A stretch of DNA of 64,000 bases from contig NZ_JBHTBN010000003.1 in NCBI RefSeq assembly GCF_042664795.1, positions 310,001 through 374,000 on the forward strand, given 5' to 3'. Of this stretch, positions 1-8,693 are shown one piece after another; the stretch's first letter is position 1, and the number at the start of each line of letters is the position of its first letter. The notes under the pieces were generated by a model, which worked only from the letters and a program-made list of their open reading frames with translations, searched no databases and had not been told where the DNA came from. A program made the translations under genes and the position numbers. This stretch comes from Jejudonia soesokkakensis (GTDB lineage: Bacteria; Bacteroidota; Bacteroidia; Flavobacteriales; Flavobacteriaceae).

Positions 1-462
1 TACGATATAAAAAACTCCTCCTGGTTGTAGTCTTTCAAATATCATTTGCGCCCACGGTTTTAAATCCGGTAGCCACCCAATTACTCCATAACTTGTAAAT
101 ATAATATCAAAGGTTTCAGAAATATATTGAGAAGTGTCTAAGACATTACAGCAAGCAAAGGTTGCATCTAAATTTAATTCGGAATTTAAAGATGTTGCAA
201 GTTGTATTGCTTCTTCAGAAATATCAACACCTGTACACCTAGCTCCCATCCTACTCCAGCTTAAGGTATCCTGTCCAAAATGACATTGTAAATGCAATAG
301 GCTCTTTCCAGTAACATCTCCCAATGCTTCTCTTTCAAAAATGTTTAAACTTGACGTTCCCTTTTTAAAAGCATCCAATCCATAAAAATCACTTTTGGCA
401 TGCACCGCCACTTTTTTGTTCCAAGTTTCTTTATTAATTTCAAAAGCCTTTTTGTAATCCAT
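1..462 (-). CDS. Class I SAM-dependent methyltransferase, partial (3' end outside window)
   Basis: The reading frame is open from the ATG at 462 to the left edge, giving 154 residues of the N-terminal part. It begins MDYKKAFEINKETWN. Motif I of the Rossmann fold appears as LLHLQCHFGQDT, followed by an acidic residue ending strand 2 in TGVDIS, and a later FDIIFTSYGV and LQPGGVFYIV, the usual motif order of methyltransferases such as Methyltransf_11/25. The substrate cannot be told. The gene is divergent from the repair cassette at 557. Confidence 0.85.
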   Translation of the reverse strand, partial: MDYKKAFEINKETWNKKVAVHAKSDFYGLDAFKKGTSSLNIFEREALGDVTGKSLLHLQCHFGQDTLSWSRMGARCTGVDISEEAIQLATSLNSELNLDATFACCNVLDTSQYISETFDIIFTSYGVIGWLPDLKPWAQMIFERLQPGGVFYIV

Positions 463-556
463 TGAACTAAAATTTCAGTAAAAATAACAAAAATGCAATT
501 TGTTAATTTTTGTTTAAGCTTGGTGGATAATTTTTAAACAAATAGTAAGTTTACAG

Positions 557-700
557 ATGTCTCACAAAAAAGTAAACCTCCCTTCCAAAATATGCCCAGT
601 ATGTCATAAGGCATTTGATTGGCGAAAGAAGTGGGAAAAGAATTGGGAATCGGTTACATATTGCAGTGAGCGTTGCAGAAGAAATAAAACTACTATATGA
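557..700 (+). CDS. DUF2256 small zinc-ribbon-like protein, 47 aa
   Basis: This small protein has two CxxC/CxxxC-type pairs (C13, C16, C36, C40) in KICPVCHKAFDWRKKWEKNW and YCSERCRR, a pattern I recognise as DUF2256. Zinc binding is inferred from the four cysteines. The function is unknown, but the family is often found beside photolyase/cryptochrome genes. Its stop overlaps the start of the cryptochrome gene as ATGA (697-700), so the two are very likely translated together. Confidence 0.85.
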   Translation: MSHKKVNLPSKICPVCHKAFDWRKKWEKNWESVTYCSERCRRNKTTI

Positions 701-1992
701 ATCACCTTGTCTGGTTTAGAAATGACCTAAGAACCTATGATAATACTGTGCTATCTACTGCGCTAAAAGATGCTAATAAGGTAATTGCTGCCTATTGCTT
801 TGATCCAAGGCATTATTTAAATTCGGTCTATGGATTTAAAAAGACCGACCGATTTAGATCAAAATTCTTAATTGAAACTATCCAAAATCTAAAGGAAAAT
901 CTTGCAGCATTAAATATACCTATGTTTATTTATACTGAAAAACCCGAAGATTGCCTACCCAAACTTATTTCACAACAGCAAATAACGTCTATTTATTTTC
1001 AAAAGGAATGGACTTCTGAAGAAGCAGCTGTGGAAATGGCTTTAAAAACTTCGGTCGACAATTCTATTCAATTTAAATCTTTCTACGATCAATTTCTTTT
1101 TCATCCAGAAGATATTCCATTTGATGCTTTCAGTAAAATTCCGAATGTTTATACTGATTTTAGAAAGAAATGCGAAAAGTATTGTTTTGTAAGAGAAATG
1201 CTACCACAGCCTGAAAAACTTTCAGAAGATAATTTTATAGATACAGAGACCAACATCCCCACCCTTCAACAATTAGGATTAGAAGCTTATTCTGAAGATA
1301 CACGAACCGCCTTTTCATTTTCTGGTGGGGAAGATCCCGCCTGGGAGCGTATCCATTCTTATTTCTGGAAAACTGAACAGCTGGCAACCTACAAACAAAC
1401 ACGGAATGGGCTTGTAGGGACTGAATACAGCTCAAAACTCTCTGCATGGCTTGCCAACGGTAGTATCTCTTCAAGAAGCATATATTGGGAAGTTAAAAAG
1501 TTTGAAAAAAACGTTGTTAAAAATCAGGATACTTACTGGCTTGTTTTTGAACTTATATGGCGTGACTTTTTTAAATACATATCACTCAAACATGGAAATT
1601 CTATCTTTAAAATTGGCGGAATCTTACAAAAAAGCTACAACTGGAATCAATCTAAAAAGCAACTAGACAATTGGATATTGGGAAATACTACGTACGATTT
1701 TGTCAATGCAAATATGAGTGAAATTGAACAAACAGGTTGGATGAGCAACAGAGGAAGACAAAATGTAGCCAGTTTTTGGGCGAAAGAACTTAAACAAGAT
1801 TGGCGTATAGGAGCCGCCTATTTTGAAAGCATGCTTATTGATTATGATGTCCATAGTAACTGGGGCAATTGGATGTATGTTGCAGGGGTTGGAAATGATC
1901 CTCGTGACCGAAAATTCAATATCAACTCACAAGCAGAACGTTACGATCCTGAAAATATATTTATAGACCTTTGGAATAATGAACACACATGA
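697..1992 (+). CDS. Cryptochrome DASH / photolyase-family flavoprotein
   Basis: This 431-aa protein has the photolyase N-terminal domain (MNHLVWFRNDLRTYDN) and the C-terminal FAD-binding helical domain. The C-terminal block MSNRGRQNVASFWAKEL, followed by DWRIGAAYFESMLIDYDV and NWMYVAGVGNDP, is typical of cryptochrome DASH, which repairs cyclobutane dimers in single-stranded or looped DNA and may sense blue light. Expected cofactors are FAD and a pterin antenna. The gene overlaps DUF2256 upstream (ATGA) and an iron-sulfur photolyase downstream by 4 bases, forming a light-repair operon. Confidence 0.92.
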   Translation: MNHLVWFRNDLRTYDNTVLSTALKDANKVIAAYCFDPRHYLNSVYGFKKTDRFRSKFLIETIQNLKENLAALNIPMFIYTEKPEDCLPKLISQQQITSIYFQKEWTSEEAAVEMALKTSVDNSIQFKSFYDQFLFHPEDIPFDAFSKIPNVYTDFRKKCEKYCFVREMLPQPEKLSEDNFIDTETNIPTLQQLGLEAYSEDTRTAFSFSGGEDPAWERIHSYFWKTEQLATYKQTRNGLVGTEYSSKLSAWLANGSISSRSIYWEVKKFEKNVVKNQDTYWLVFELIWRDFFKYISLKHGNSIFKIGGILQKSYNWNQSKKQLDNWILGNTTYDFVNANMSEIEQTGWMSNRGRQNVASFWAKELKQDWRIGAAYFESMLIDYDVHSNWGNWMYVAGVGNDPRDRKFNINSQAERYDPENIFIDLWNNEHT

Positions 1993-3524
1993 AAACACTT
2001 CGACTTATCCTTGGTGATCAATTAAACCATAAACATTCTTGGTATGATGATCCTCAAGAAGACATTATTTATTTTATTGCCGAAATGCGTCAGGAAACAG
2101 ACTATGTAACGCATCATATACAAAAAGTAGTTGCCTTTTTTGAAAGTATGCACTATTTTGCCGAATGGCTTGAGGAAAGAGATCATACGGTAATCTATTA
2201 CCAACTTAACCATCCAGACAATAGTCAATCCCTCACTCAAAATCTTTCAGCACTTATAGAAAAGCATGGTATTGAAAAGTTTGAATACCAGCTTCCAGAT
2301 GAGTTTCGGCTCGACGAACAATTACAACAGTATTGCGAAAAGCTATCGATTTCTTCTGAAGCGTTTGACACCGAGCACTTTTTAACAACCCGAACAGAAC
2401 TTTCAGAATTTTACGAAGGAAAGAAAGAAATGACCATGGAATATTTCTACCGCTATATGCGCAAGAAACATGATATCATGATGGTAACTTCAAAAGATCC
2501 TGAAGGCGGAAAATGGAATTTTGACAAATCAAACCGAAAGAAATGGAAGGGGGAAGATAGCATTCCACATGAACGGGGCTTCAGAAAAGATGTTACTGCT
2601 ACCCTTGATCGAATTAAAAAAGCTGAAATCAAAACAATAGGAACTATCAATCCAGAAAAGTTTAATTGGCCAACTTCCCGTGAAGACTCACTATCTGTTC
2701 TTAATTATTTCTGCAAAAATCTTTTGGTTCATTTCGGCGATTATCAAGATGCCATGCATACAGACGAAGTCTATCTATTTCATTCAAGATTGAGCTATGC
2801 TATGAATAGTAAATTACTTTCACCTTTAGAAGTGATTGAGTCTGTGATTGGTTACTGGCGAGAACACAAAGATCATATAGATATTTCTCAAGTGGAAGGT
2901 TTTGTACGACAAATTCTAGGATGGAGAGAATATATGCGTGGAATCTACTGGAAAGAAATGCCAGAATATAAAAACTTAAACGCGCTTAAGAACCAAAATA
3001 ATCTTCCAGATTTTTATTGGACAGGAAATACAAAAATGAATTGCCTTAAGCACGCAATCGACCAAAGTCTGGATCATGCCTATGCGCATCATATTCAGCG
3101 ATTAATGATCACTGGAAATTTTGCATTACTCACACAATGTAACCCAGATGAAGTAGATGCATGGTATTTAGGCATTTACATTGATGCGATAGAATGGGTT
3201 GAAATTACAAATACACGAGGGATGTCACAATCTGCAGACGGTGGCATTGTCGCTACGAAGCCATATGTGTCTAGCGGAAGCTACATTAATAAAATGAGTA
3301 ACTACTGTAAAGAGTGTCACTACAACGTAAAAAAGAAAACCGAGGAAGACTCCTGCCCTTTTAATAGTCTCTACTGGAATTTTTTGGATGACAAAAGAGC
3401 GCATTTTAAAGACAATCATAGGATGAACATGATGATGTCTCTGCTTGAAAAAAAATCAGCTTCAGAGCTGTCAGAAATAAAAAAGAGAGCTCAGTATATT
3501 ATCAATAACACAAAAGATATATAA
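1989..3524 (+). CDS. phrB: Iron-sulfur bacterial photolyase / cryptochrome (PhrB/CryB type)
   Basis: This 511-aa protein belongs to the photolyase-related family (MKTLRLILGDQLNHKHSW) whose known member, Agrobacterium PhrB, repairs (6-4) photoproducts using FAD, a lumazine antenna and a 4Fe-4S cluster. Four cysteines at 352, 440, 443 and 456 (MNC, YCKEC, SCPF) match the spacing of the cluster ligands in PhrB, each offset by two residues. The FAD-binding region contains FVRQILGWREYMRG and ITGNFALLTQCNP. The start overlaps cryptochrome DASH (ATGA at 1989-1992), so both repair enzymes are probably co-translated. Confidence 0.93.
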   Translation: MKTLRLILGDQLNHKHSWYDDPQEDIIYFIAEMRQETDYVTHHIQKVVAFFESMHYFAEWLEERDHTVIYYQLNHPDNSQSLTQNLSALIEKHGIEKFEYQLPDEFRLDEQLQQYCEKLSISSEAFDTEHFLTTRTELSEFYEGKKEMTMEYFYRYMRKKHDIMMVTSKDPEGGKWNFDKSNRKKWKGEDSIPHERGFRKDVTATLDRIKKAEIKTIGTINPEKFNWPTSREDSLSVLNYFCKNLLVHFGDYQDAMHTDEVYLFHSRLSYAMNSKLLSPLEVIESVIGYWREHKDHIDISQVEGFVRQILGWREYMRGIYWKEMPEYKNLNALKNQNNLPDFYWTGNTKMNCLKHAIDQSLDHAYAHHIQRLMITGNFALLTQCNPDEVDAWYLGIYIDAIEWVEITNTRGMSQSADGGIVATKPYVSSGSYINKMSNYCKECHYNVKKKTEEDSCPFNSLYWNFLDDKRAHFKDNHRMNMMMSLLEKKSASELSEIKKRAQYIINNTKDI

Positions 3525-3634
3525 AGTAACAAAATTGATTTTATTTCATCGTTTTTATTAAATACGCGTTAAAAAAATATAGAATGTGCAAAATTATTGT
3601 AGTTTTAATATAACTAATCTTTAAAACACACATT

Positions 3635-3793
3635 ATGGGAGATTTAATTTGGCTTATTGTCGTTATTCTAATTATAGGATGGTTAGTTGGTTATTTTGGT
3701 TTCGGTGAAGCTGTAGGTAGCCTAATTCACATTCTACTAGTATTGGCCGTGATCGGTATTTTATATCGTTTGGCGACAGGTCGTAGACCATAG
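3635..3793 (+). CDS. Lmo0937-like small membrane protein, 52 aa
   Basis: This very small protein is almost entirely hydrophobic, with two predicted membrane segments (LIWLIVVILIIGWLVGY and IHILLVLAVIGILYRLA) separated by a glycine-rich turn and ending in RRP. It matches the general pattern of the Lmo0937 family, whose members are short membrane proteins often induced by stress. No function is known. It is followed 52 bases later by a small lipoprotein and a terminator. Confidence 0.75.
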   Translation: MGDLIWLIVVILIIGWLVGYFGFGEAVGSLIHILLVLAVIGILYRLATGRRP

Positions 3794-3845
3794 TAGCAGA
3801 TTAAAATAGTTTTAATCTTTATTTTTAACAATCAAAACCAAAAAC

Positions 3846-3974
3846 ATGAAGAAGTTTTTCACGATTCTATGTGCTGTAGGTCTTTTTGCAGCCACAGCAA
3901 CCAGCTTTACAAGTTGTAGAGAAAAATCAACAGTAGAAAAAGTAGCAGATGATGTAGAAGATGCTGTAGATTAA
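3846..3974 (+). CDS. Small lipoprotein, 42 aa
   Basis: The sequence is a lipoprotein signal peptide (MKKFFTILCAVGLFAATATS) with a lipobox ending FTSC at C24, followed by only 18 residues of acidic, probably helical mature peptide (KVADDVEDAVD). It resembles short entericidin-like or stress lipoproteins in size and design, but I cannot assign it. It lies between a small membrane protein and a strong terminator. Confidence 0.7.
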   Translation: MKKFFTILCAVGLFAATATSFTSCREKSTVEKVADDVEDAVD

Positions 3975-3991
3975 TGATTCTAATACTTAAG

Positions 3992-4030
3992 AAAAGCCCT
4001 TTTAATGAAAAATTTAGAAGGGCTTTTTTT
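3992..4030 (+). terminator. Rho-independent terminator after small lipoprotein
   Basis: A 10-base stem (AAAAGCCCTT / AAGGGCTTTT) with a loop of about 16 bases is followed by a T run. It closes the 3635-3974 transcription unit before the kynurenine operon. Confidence 0.85.
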
Positions 4031-4076
4031 ATGTTCCTTAATTACTTTCATTATTTTTACTGAAAACCAATCTTAA

Positions 4077-4769
4077 ATGAAAAAATTAGTACTCCTCGCA
4101 ACAAGTTTACTCCTATTACAAGCTTGTAAAAATGATGTAAAAACCTCTGAAGATCTTTCAGAAACAACAACTACAGAAACTCCAACCGAAAAAACCACCG
4201 CTCAAAAAATTGCAGCAGCCAATGGCTTCGAAAATTGGAAAGAGGTTTCAGAACTCAACTTTACATTTAATGTAGATCGAGGCGAAGACAATCACTACGA
4301 ACGTAGCTGGACGTGGAATCCCAAAACCAATGAAGTAATTATGGTCACTCCAAACGGTCGTGTAGAGTTTGACCGTGATTCTCTTAACGAAAAAACTAGA
4401 GGTGCCGATGCCAGTTTTATTAATGATAAATATTGGCTCATGGCTCCTTTTCATTTAGTCACAGATGAAGGCACTACTATTTCTGAAGAAGAAAACGTAC
4501 TGGCACCATTATCTAAAAAAGAACTCGACAAGATCACTCTTACCTATGGCCCCGAAGGAGGGTACACGCCAGGTGATGCCTACGATTTTTATTATGATGA
4601 TGATTTTATGGTAAACGAATGGACGTTCAGAAAAGGAAACGATAGTGTTCCAAGCATGATGACTACTTGGGAAGATTATGAAGATTTTAACGGATTAAAA
4701 TTTGCAAAAATGCATCAGGATTCTACGGGCGGATTCAAATTATACTTTACAAATATTTCAGTAAAATAA
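4077..4769 (+). CDS. Lipoprotein of unknown function, first gene of kynurenine operon
   Basis: This 230-aa protein begins with a lipoprotein signal (MKKLVLLATSLLLLQAC, C17), followed by a Thr/Glu-rich linker and a domain of about 185 residues containing NGFENWKEVSELNFTFNV and repeated aromatic/acidic strands. I recognise no enzyme motif. It resembles the DUF6503-like or LolA-like beta-rich lipoproteins of flavobacteria, but that is a guess. Its stop overlaps the start of kynU by one base (TAATG at 4767-4771), so it is translationally coupled to kynureninase. Confidence 0.75.
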   Translation: MKKLVLLATSLLLLQACKNDVKTSEDLSETTTTETPTEKTTAQKIAAANGFENWKEVSELNFTFNVDRGEDNHYERSWTWNPKTNEVIMVTPNGRVEFDRDSLNEKTRGADASFINDKYWLMAPFHLVTDEGTTISEEENVLAPLSKKELDKITLTYGPEGGYTPGDAYDFYYDDDFMVNEWTFRKGNDSVPSMMTTWEDYEDFNGLKFAKMHQDSTGGFKLYFTNISVK

Positions 4770-6025
4770 TGGAGAATAGCCTCTCATACGCACAACAACA
4801 AGATGCAGAAGACCCACTAAAGTCTTTTCGTGAACAGTTTCATATCCCGAAAGACATACAAGGTAATTCTCTTATATACCTCTGCGGAAATTCTCTCGGA
4901 TTACAACCAAAAGTAACCCGGGAATACCTTCAGCAAGAATTAAACGATTGGGCTCACCATGGAGTAGAAGGACATACGGATGCCGAACATCCCTGGCTAC
5001 CGTATCATGAATTTCTAACAAAGAACATGGCAGAGATCGTAGGTGCAAAACCAAGTGAAGTCGTGATTATGAACACGCTTACTACAAACCTCCATTTAAT
5101 GATGGTGTCGTTCTACCAGCCTACAAAATCCAAGTTTAAAATTGTGGTAGAAAGTGATGCATTTCCTAGTGATAAGTACGCAGTTGAGAGTCAGCTAAAA
5201 TTTCACGGGTTTGACCCTAAAGAAGGATTAATTCTTTGGAAACCAAGAAAAGGAGAAGAATTATGCCGCTTTGAAGACCTTGAAACAATTTTGAAAGAAC
5301 AAGGTGACAAAATCGCTTTACTAATGATAGGGAGCACCAATTACTACAGCGGACAACATTTTCCGTTAAAAAAAATTACACAACTCGGTCACGAGCATGG
5401 ATGCATGGTTGGTTTTGATTTGGCGCATGGTGCCGGTAATATTCAACCTGATTTACATGATACAGGTGCCGACTTTGCCGTATGGTGTACGTATAAATAT
5501 TTAAATAGTGGTCCAGGAAGCTTAGGAGGATGTTTTGTTCACGAACGCCACGCTCAAAATGAACATCTAAACCGTTTTGCTGGCTGGTGGGGACATAACA
5601 AGAAGACACGGTTCAATATGCGACATGAATTTGATGCGTTACCAGGTGCCGAAGGTTGGCAGTTAAGCAATCCGCCAATTCTATCGATGGCAGCTATTAG
5701 AGCGAGCCTCGATGTATTTGCTGAAGCAGGTTTTAAAAATCTTAGAGCAAAGTCTGAAAAACTTACTGGATACCTTGAGTTTTTATTGGACGAGCTAAAC
5801 ACCAATAATATTAACATCATTACCCCTAGAAATAAGAATGAAAGAGGTTGCCAACTGAGTATCCAGGTTAAAAATGCAGATAAAAAACTACATACTAAAC
5901 TAACAGAAGCTGGAGTTATTAGTGACTGGCGCGAACCCGATGTGATTCGAGTAGCTCCTGCCCCACTCTACAATAGTTTTGAAGATGTATTTGAATTCGT
6001 ACAGCGTTTAAAAGAAGTTCTCTAA
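4769..6025 (+). CDS. kynU: Kynureninase
   Basis: Kynureninase hydrolyses kynurenine or 3-hydroxykynurenine to anthranilate or 3-hydroxyanthranilate plus alanine, using PLP. The 418-aa length is standard. The PLP lysine is K243 in WCTYKYLNSGPG, preceded by the cofactor-binding GFDLAHGAGN segment. GGWWGHNKK-type residues near 270 (FAGWWGHNKKTRF) and the C-terminal SDWREPDVIRVAPAPLYN are typical of the family. It is coupled to the upstream lipoprotein and lies 6 bases before kmo. Confidence 0.96.
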   Translation: MENSLSYAQQQDAEDPLKSFREQFHIPKDIQGNSLIYLCGNSLGLQPKVTREYLQQELNDWAHHGVEGHTDAEHPWLPYHEFLTKNMAEIVGAKPSEVVIMNTLTTNLHLMMVSFYQPTKSKFKIVVESDAFPSDKYAVESQLKFHGFDPKEGLILWKPRKGEELCRFEDLETILKEQGDKIALLMIGSTNYYSGQHFPLKKITQLGHEHGCMVGFDLAHGAGNIQPDLHDTGADFAVWCTYKYLNSGPGSLGGCFVHERHAQNEHLNRFAGWWGHNKKTRFNMRHEFDALPGAEGWQLSNPPILSMAAIRASLDVFAEAGFKNLRAKSEKLTGYLEFLLDELNTNNINIITPRNKNERGCQLSIQVKNADKKLHTKLTEAGVISDWREPDVIRVAPAPLYNSFEDVFEFVQRLKEVL

Positions 6026-6031
6026 TAACAT

Positions 6032-7438
6032 ATGAACACTAAAACTAATATCCTAATTATTGGTGCAGGTCTCTGCGGAAGTCTACTTGCACTTCGCCTA
6101 GCACAACGTGGGTACAAAATTACGCTCGTAGAAAAAAGACCAGATCTGCGTACACAACATCAAGATGCCGGGCGTTCTATCAACTTAGCATTAAGTGATC
6201 GTGGCCTTAAAGGACTTAGACTTGCCGGTGTCGAAGAAGCTGCCTTACAACTTTGCATCCCGATGTATGGCCGAATGATTCACGATATGGAAGGAAACAC
6301 ATTTTTAAGCAAATACAGCGGAAGAGCAAATGAATACATTAATTCAATTTCAAGACCTGGCTTAAATATGCTACTGCTGGACGAAGCCGAAAAGATGCCC
6401 AATGTTACCATTATTTTTAATAAAGGGTGTAAGTCGGTAGATCTTGAAAACGGTTCGGCTACGTTTAAAGATTATCCTACAAATGAAGAGGTAACATATA
6501 CTGGTGATATTATTTTAGGAACGGACGGAGCAGGTTCTTCTGTAAGAAAAGCAATGTTTAATCATAAGAAATTTTTGTTCAGTTTTTCTCAAGAATGGCT
6601 TACCCATGGGTATAAAGAAATTACAATTCCTCCTGCAAACGACGGAGGGTATCGTACCGAAAAAGGAGCACTTCATATCTGGCCTCGAGGTGAAGATATG
6701 CTTATTGCACTTCCAAATCTGGATGGTAGTTTTACCGTGACCTTATTTTTACCATACTCGAATAGTGAGTATTGTTTTGACAATTTGACCACTCCAGAAA
6801 TGGTAACCGAATACTTTACCAAAGAATATCCCGACGCGGTAGCGCTAATGCCAAACCTGGTAGAAGAGTTTTTTAGTAATCCCACAGGACCTTTGGGCAC
6901 CATTAAATGTTCGCCCTGGAATAGCTACGGAAAAACTCTCCTGCTTGGAGATGCTGCTCATGCTATTGTTCCTTTCTACGGACAAGGAATGAATGCTTCT
7001 TTTGAAGATGTTGTTGTATTTGATGAAATTTTAGATCGTTTTACTTCGGAAAGTACCGATTGGAATACTGTATTTTATGAATACGAGAAAGCAAGAAAAA
7101 AAGACACCGACGCCATTGCAGATCTAGCAGTAGATAATTTTCACGAGATGAAAGAACATACGGCAAGTGCGCTCTTTCAGAAAAAAAGAAAACTGGAAAC
7201 CGCTTTTGAAGCCGAGTTCCCCGATAAATATTATAGCAAATACAGTTTGGTAACTTTCAAAGAAGAAATTACCTATGCCGAAGCATTACAGCAAGGGCGT
7301 GCACAGGACAAAGCCATTTTAAACTTATTGGATGACGGAAAGCTTCCTGAAGACATGGAACTTTCAGAAAAATTAAAATTAGTACAACAGCAAACACAGG
7401 CTATTTTACACGATGATGAAGTGGCTGGAAATTTATAA
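6032..7438 (+). CDS. kmo: Kynurenine 3-monooxygenase
   Basis: This 468-aa FAD-dependent aromatic hydroxylase converts kynurenine to 3-hydroxykynurenine. It has the N-terminal dinucleotide fold (IIGAGLCGSLLALRLAQRGY), a DG-like segment (LGTDGAGSSVRKAM) and the second FAD motif GDAAHAIVPFYGQGMNAS. The C-terminal region near 380-468 is shorter in hydrophobic character than the mitochondrial enzyme, as is usual in bacteria. It sits between kynU and the RidA-like gene, three genes in tight succession. Confidence 0.95.
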   Translation: MNTKTNILIIGAGLCGSLLALRLAQRGYKITLVEKRPDLRTQHQDAGRSINLALSDRGLKGLRLAGVEEAALQLCIPMYGRMIHDMEGNTFLSKYSGRANEYINSISRPGLNMLLLDEAEKMPNVTIIFNKGCKSVDLENGSATFKDYPTNEEVTYTGDIILGTDGAGSSVRKAMFNHKKFLFSFSQEWLTHGYKEITIPPANDGGYRTEKGALHIWPRGEDMLIALPNLDGSFTVTLFLPYSNSEYCFDNLTTPEMVTEYFTKEYPDAVALMPNLVEEFFSNPTGPLGTIKCSPWNSYGKTLLLGDAAHAIVPFYGQGMNASFEDVVVFDEILDRFTSESTDWNTVFYEYEKARKKDTDAIADLAVDNFHEMKEHTASALFQKKRKLETAFEAEFPDKYYSKYSLVTFKEEITYAEALQQGRAQDKAILNLLDDGKLPEDMELSEKLKLVQQQTQAILHDDEVAGNL

Positions 7439-7440
7439 GT

Positions 7441-7842
7441 ATGAAGAAAAAAACCACACCCAGAGGGGCCTATCCGCATATTAGACGTGCAGGAGACTTT
7501 CTGTTTGTAAGCGGAACAAGCTCCCGTAGACCCGATAATACGCTTGAAGGAGTTGAAATAATCGATGAAATGGGAACGCTAAAGATCGATATCGAAGCGC
7601 AGACCAGAGCAGTTCTCAACAATATAAAAGACACCCTTGCCGAAGAAGGAGCAACAATGAACGATGTGGTCGATGTCTCCAGTTTTCTGGTCAATATGAA
7701 CGATTTTGGTGGTTATAATAAAGTATATGCCGAGTTTTTCAACAAAGAAACGGGTCCCGCAAGAACCACAGTTGCTGTACATCAATTACCGCATCCTCAT
7801 TTGGTGGTTGAGATAAAGGTCACAGCTTATAAACCTTTGTAA
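7441..7842 (+). CDS. RidA-family deaminase, probable 2-aminomuconate deaminase
   Basis: This 133-aa protein has a YjgF/YER057c/UK114 (RidA) fold, with the conserved arginine in GPARTTVAV (about R109) and the C-terminal PHPHLVVEIKVTAY. Members placed in kynurenine or 2-nitrobenzoate clusters act as 2-aminomuconate deaminase. The neighbouring semialdehyde dehydrogenase and ACMS decarboxylase make that role likely here. It starts 2 bases after the kmo stop. A general enamine/imine deaminase is the alternative. Confidence 0.85.
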   Translation: MKKKTTPRGAYPHIRRAGDFLFVSGTSSRRPDNTLEGVEIIDEMGTLKIDIEAQTRAVLNNIKDTLAEEGATMNDVVDVSSFLVNMNDFGGYNKVYAEFFNKETGPARTTVAVHQLPHPHLVVEIKVTAYKPL

Positions 7843-7851
7843 ACCTATAAT

Positions 7852-8691
7852 ATGAAAGTAAGAATTAGAACGATACAGTTATTAAGTTTTCTGTGGGTGG
7901 CTTTTTTTTGTTTACCGTCAAAAGCGCAACCAACAATTAAAAAAAGAGCTCCATTTAATATTGGTGAACGACTTACTTTTGATTCTAAAGTTTTAAATGA
8001 AGAAAGAGCCTTGAATATTTACCTTCCAAATGGGTACGATAAAGCTTCAGAAAAAAAATATCCTGTAATCTATCTCTTAGACGGTTCTAAAGATGAAGAT
8101 TTTATTCATATTGCTGGTTTGGTTCAGTTTGGTTCATTTTCTTGGATCAATATGATTCCTGAAACAATTGTGGTGGGTATAGAAAACGTAGACAGAAAAA
8201 GAGATTTTACGTTTCCTTCAGAAAATACGCTGGATAGAGAAGAATTTCCAACTTCTGGAGGTTCAGCAAAATTTATTGCCTTTATTTCAGAAGAATTACA
8301 ACCACTAATTCAAAAAACCTATAATGTTTCCGAAGAAAAAACGATTATTAGTCAGTCATTGGGCGGATTGCTAGCTTCGGAAATCCTACATAAAAAACCA
8401 GCTCTTTTTAATAATTATATTATTGTAAGTCCTAGTGTATGGTGGGATGACAACTCTATATTAAAAATGGAACCAACAATGGATTCTTCAAAGAAAATCT
8501 ATGTTGCAGGAGGAACCGAAGGACCCGCAATGCAAACCGGTGCTGTCAATTTATATTATAAGCTAAGAGAAGTCTATAAGGATAATGGTGAGGTTTATTA
8601 TGATTTTTTAAAAGAGAGAGATCATGGTGATGCGTTACATTTAGCTGTTTATAATGCTTTTGAAAAACTATTTGTAGCTACTAAAGAGTAA
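7852..8691 (+). CDS. Secreted alpha/beta hydrolase, putative esterase (Fes/esterase D-like)
   Basis: This 279-aa protein starts with a signal peptide cleaved after a SKAQ-type site (residues 1-25). The remainder matches the putative-esterase family of alpha/beta hydrolases: PVIYLLDGSKDED, then the nucleophile elbow ISQSLGGLLASE and a C-terminal catalytic histidine in ERDHGDALHLAV. Such proteins hydrolyse ester bonds, including those of siderophores. Its export makes a role as cytosolic kynurenine formamidase unlikely despite its place inside the operon. It starts 9 bases after the RidA-like gene and ends 2 bases before the dehydrogenase. Confidence 0.85.
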   Translation: MKVRIRTIQLLSFLWVAFFCLPSKAQPTIKKRAPFNIGERLTFDSKVLNEERALNIYLPNGYDKASEKKYPVIYLLDGSKDEDFIHIAGLVQFGSFSWINMIPETIVVGIENVDRKRDFTFPSENTLDREEFPTSGGSAKFIAFISEELQPLIQKTYNVSEEKTIISQSLGGLLASEILHKKPALFNNYIIVSPSVWWDDNSILKMEPTMDSSKKIYVAGGTEGPAMQTGAVNLYYKLREVYKDNGEVYYDFLKERDHGDALHLAVYNAFEKLFVATKE

Positions 8692-8693
8692 CC

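Noticed and set aside
7852..8691. Esterase as the missing kynurenine formamidase
   Set aside because: It has a signal peptide and belongs to a different hydrolase family, so the cytosolic role is not supported.
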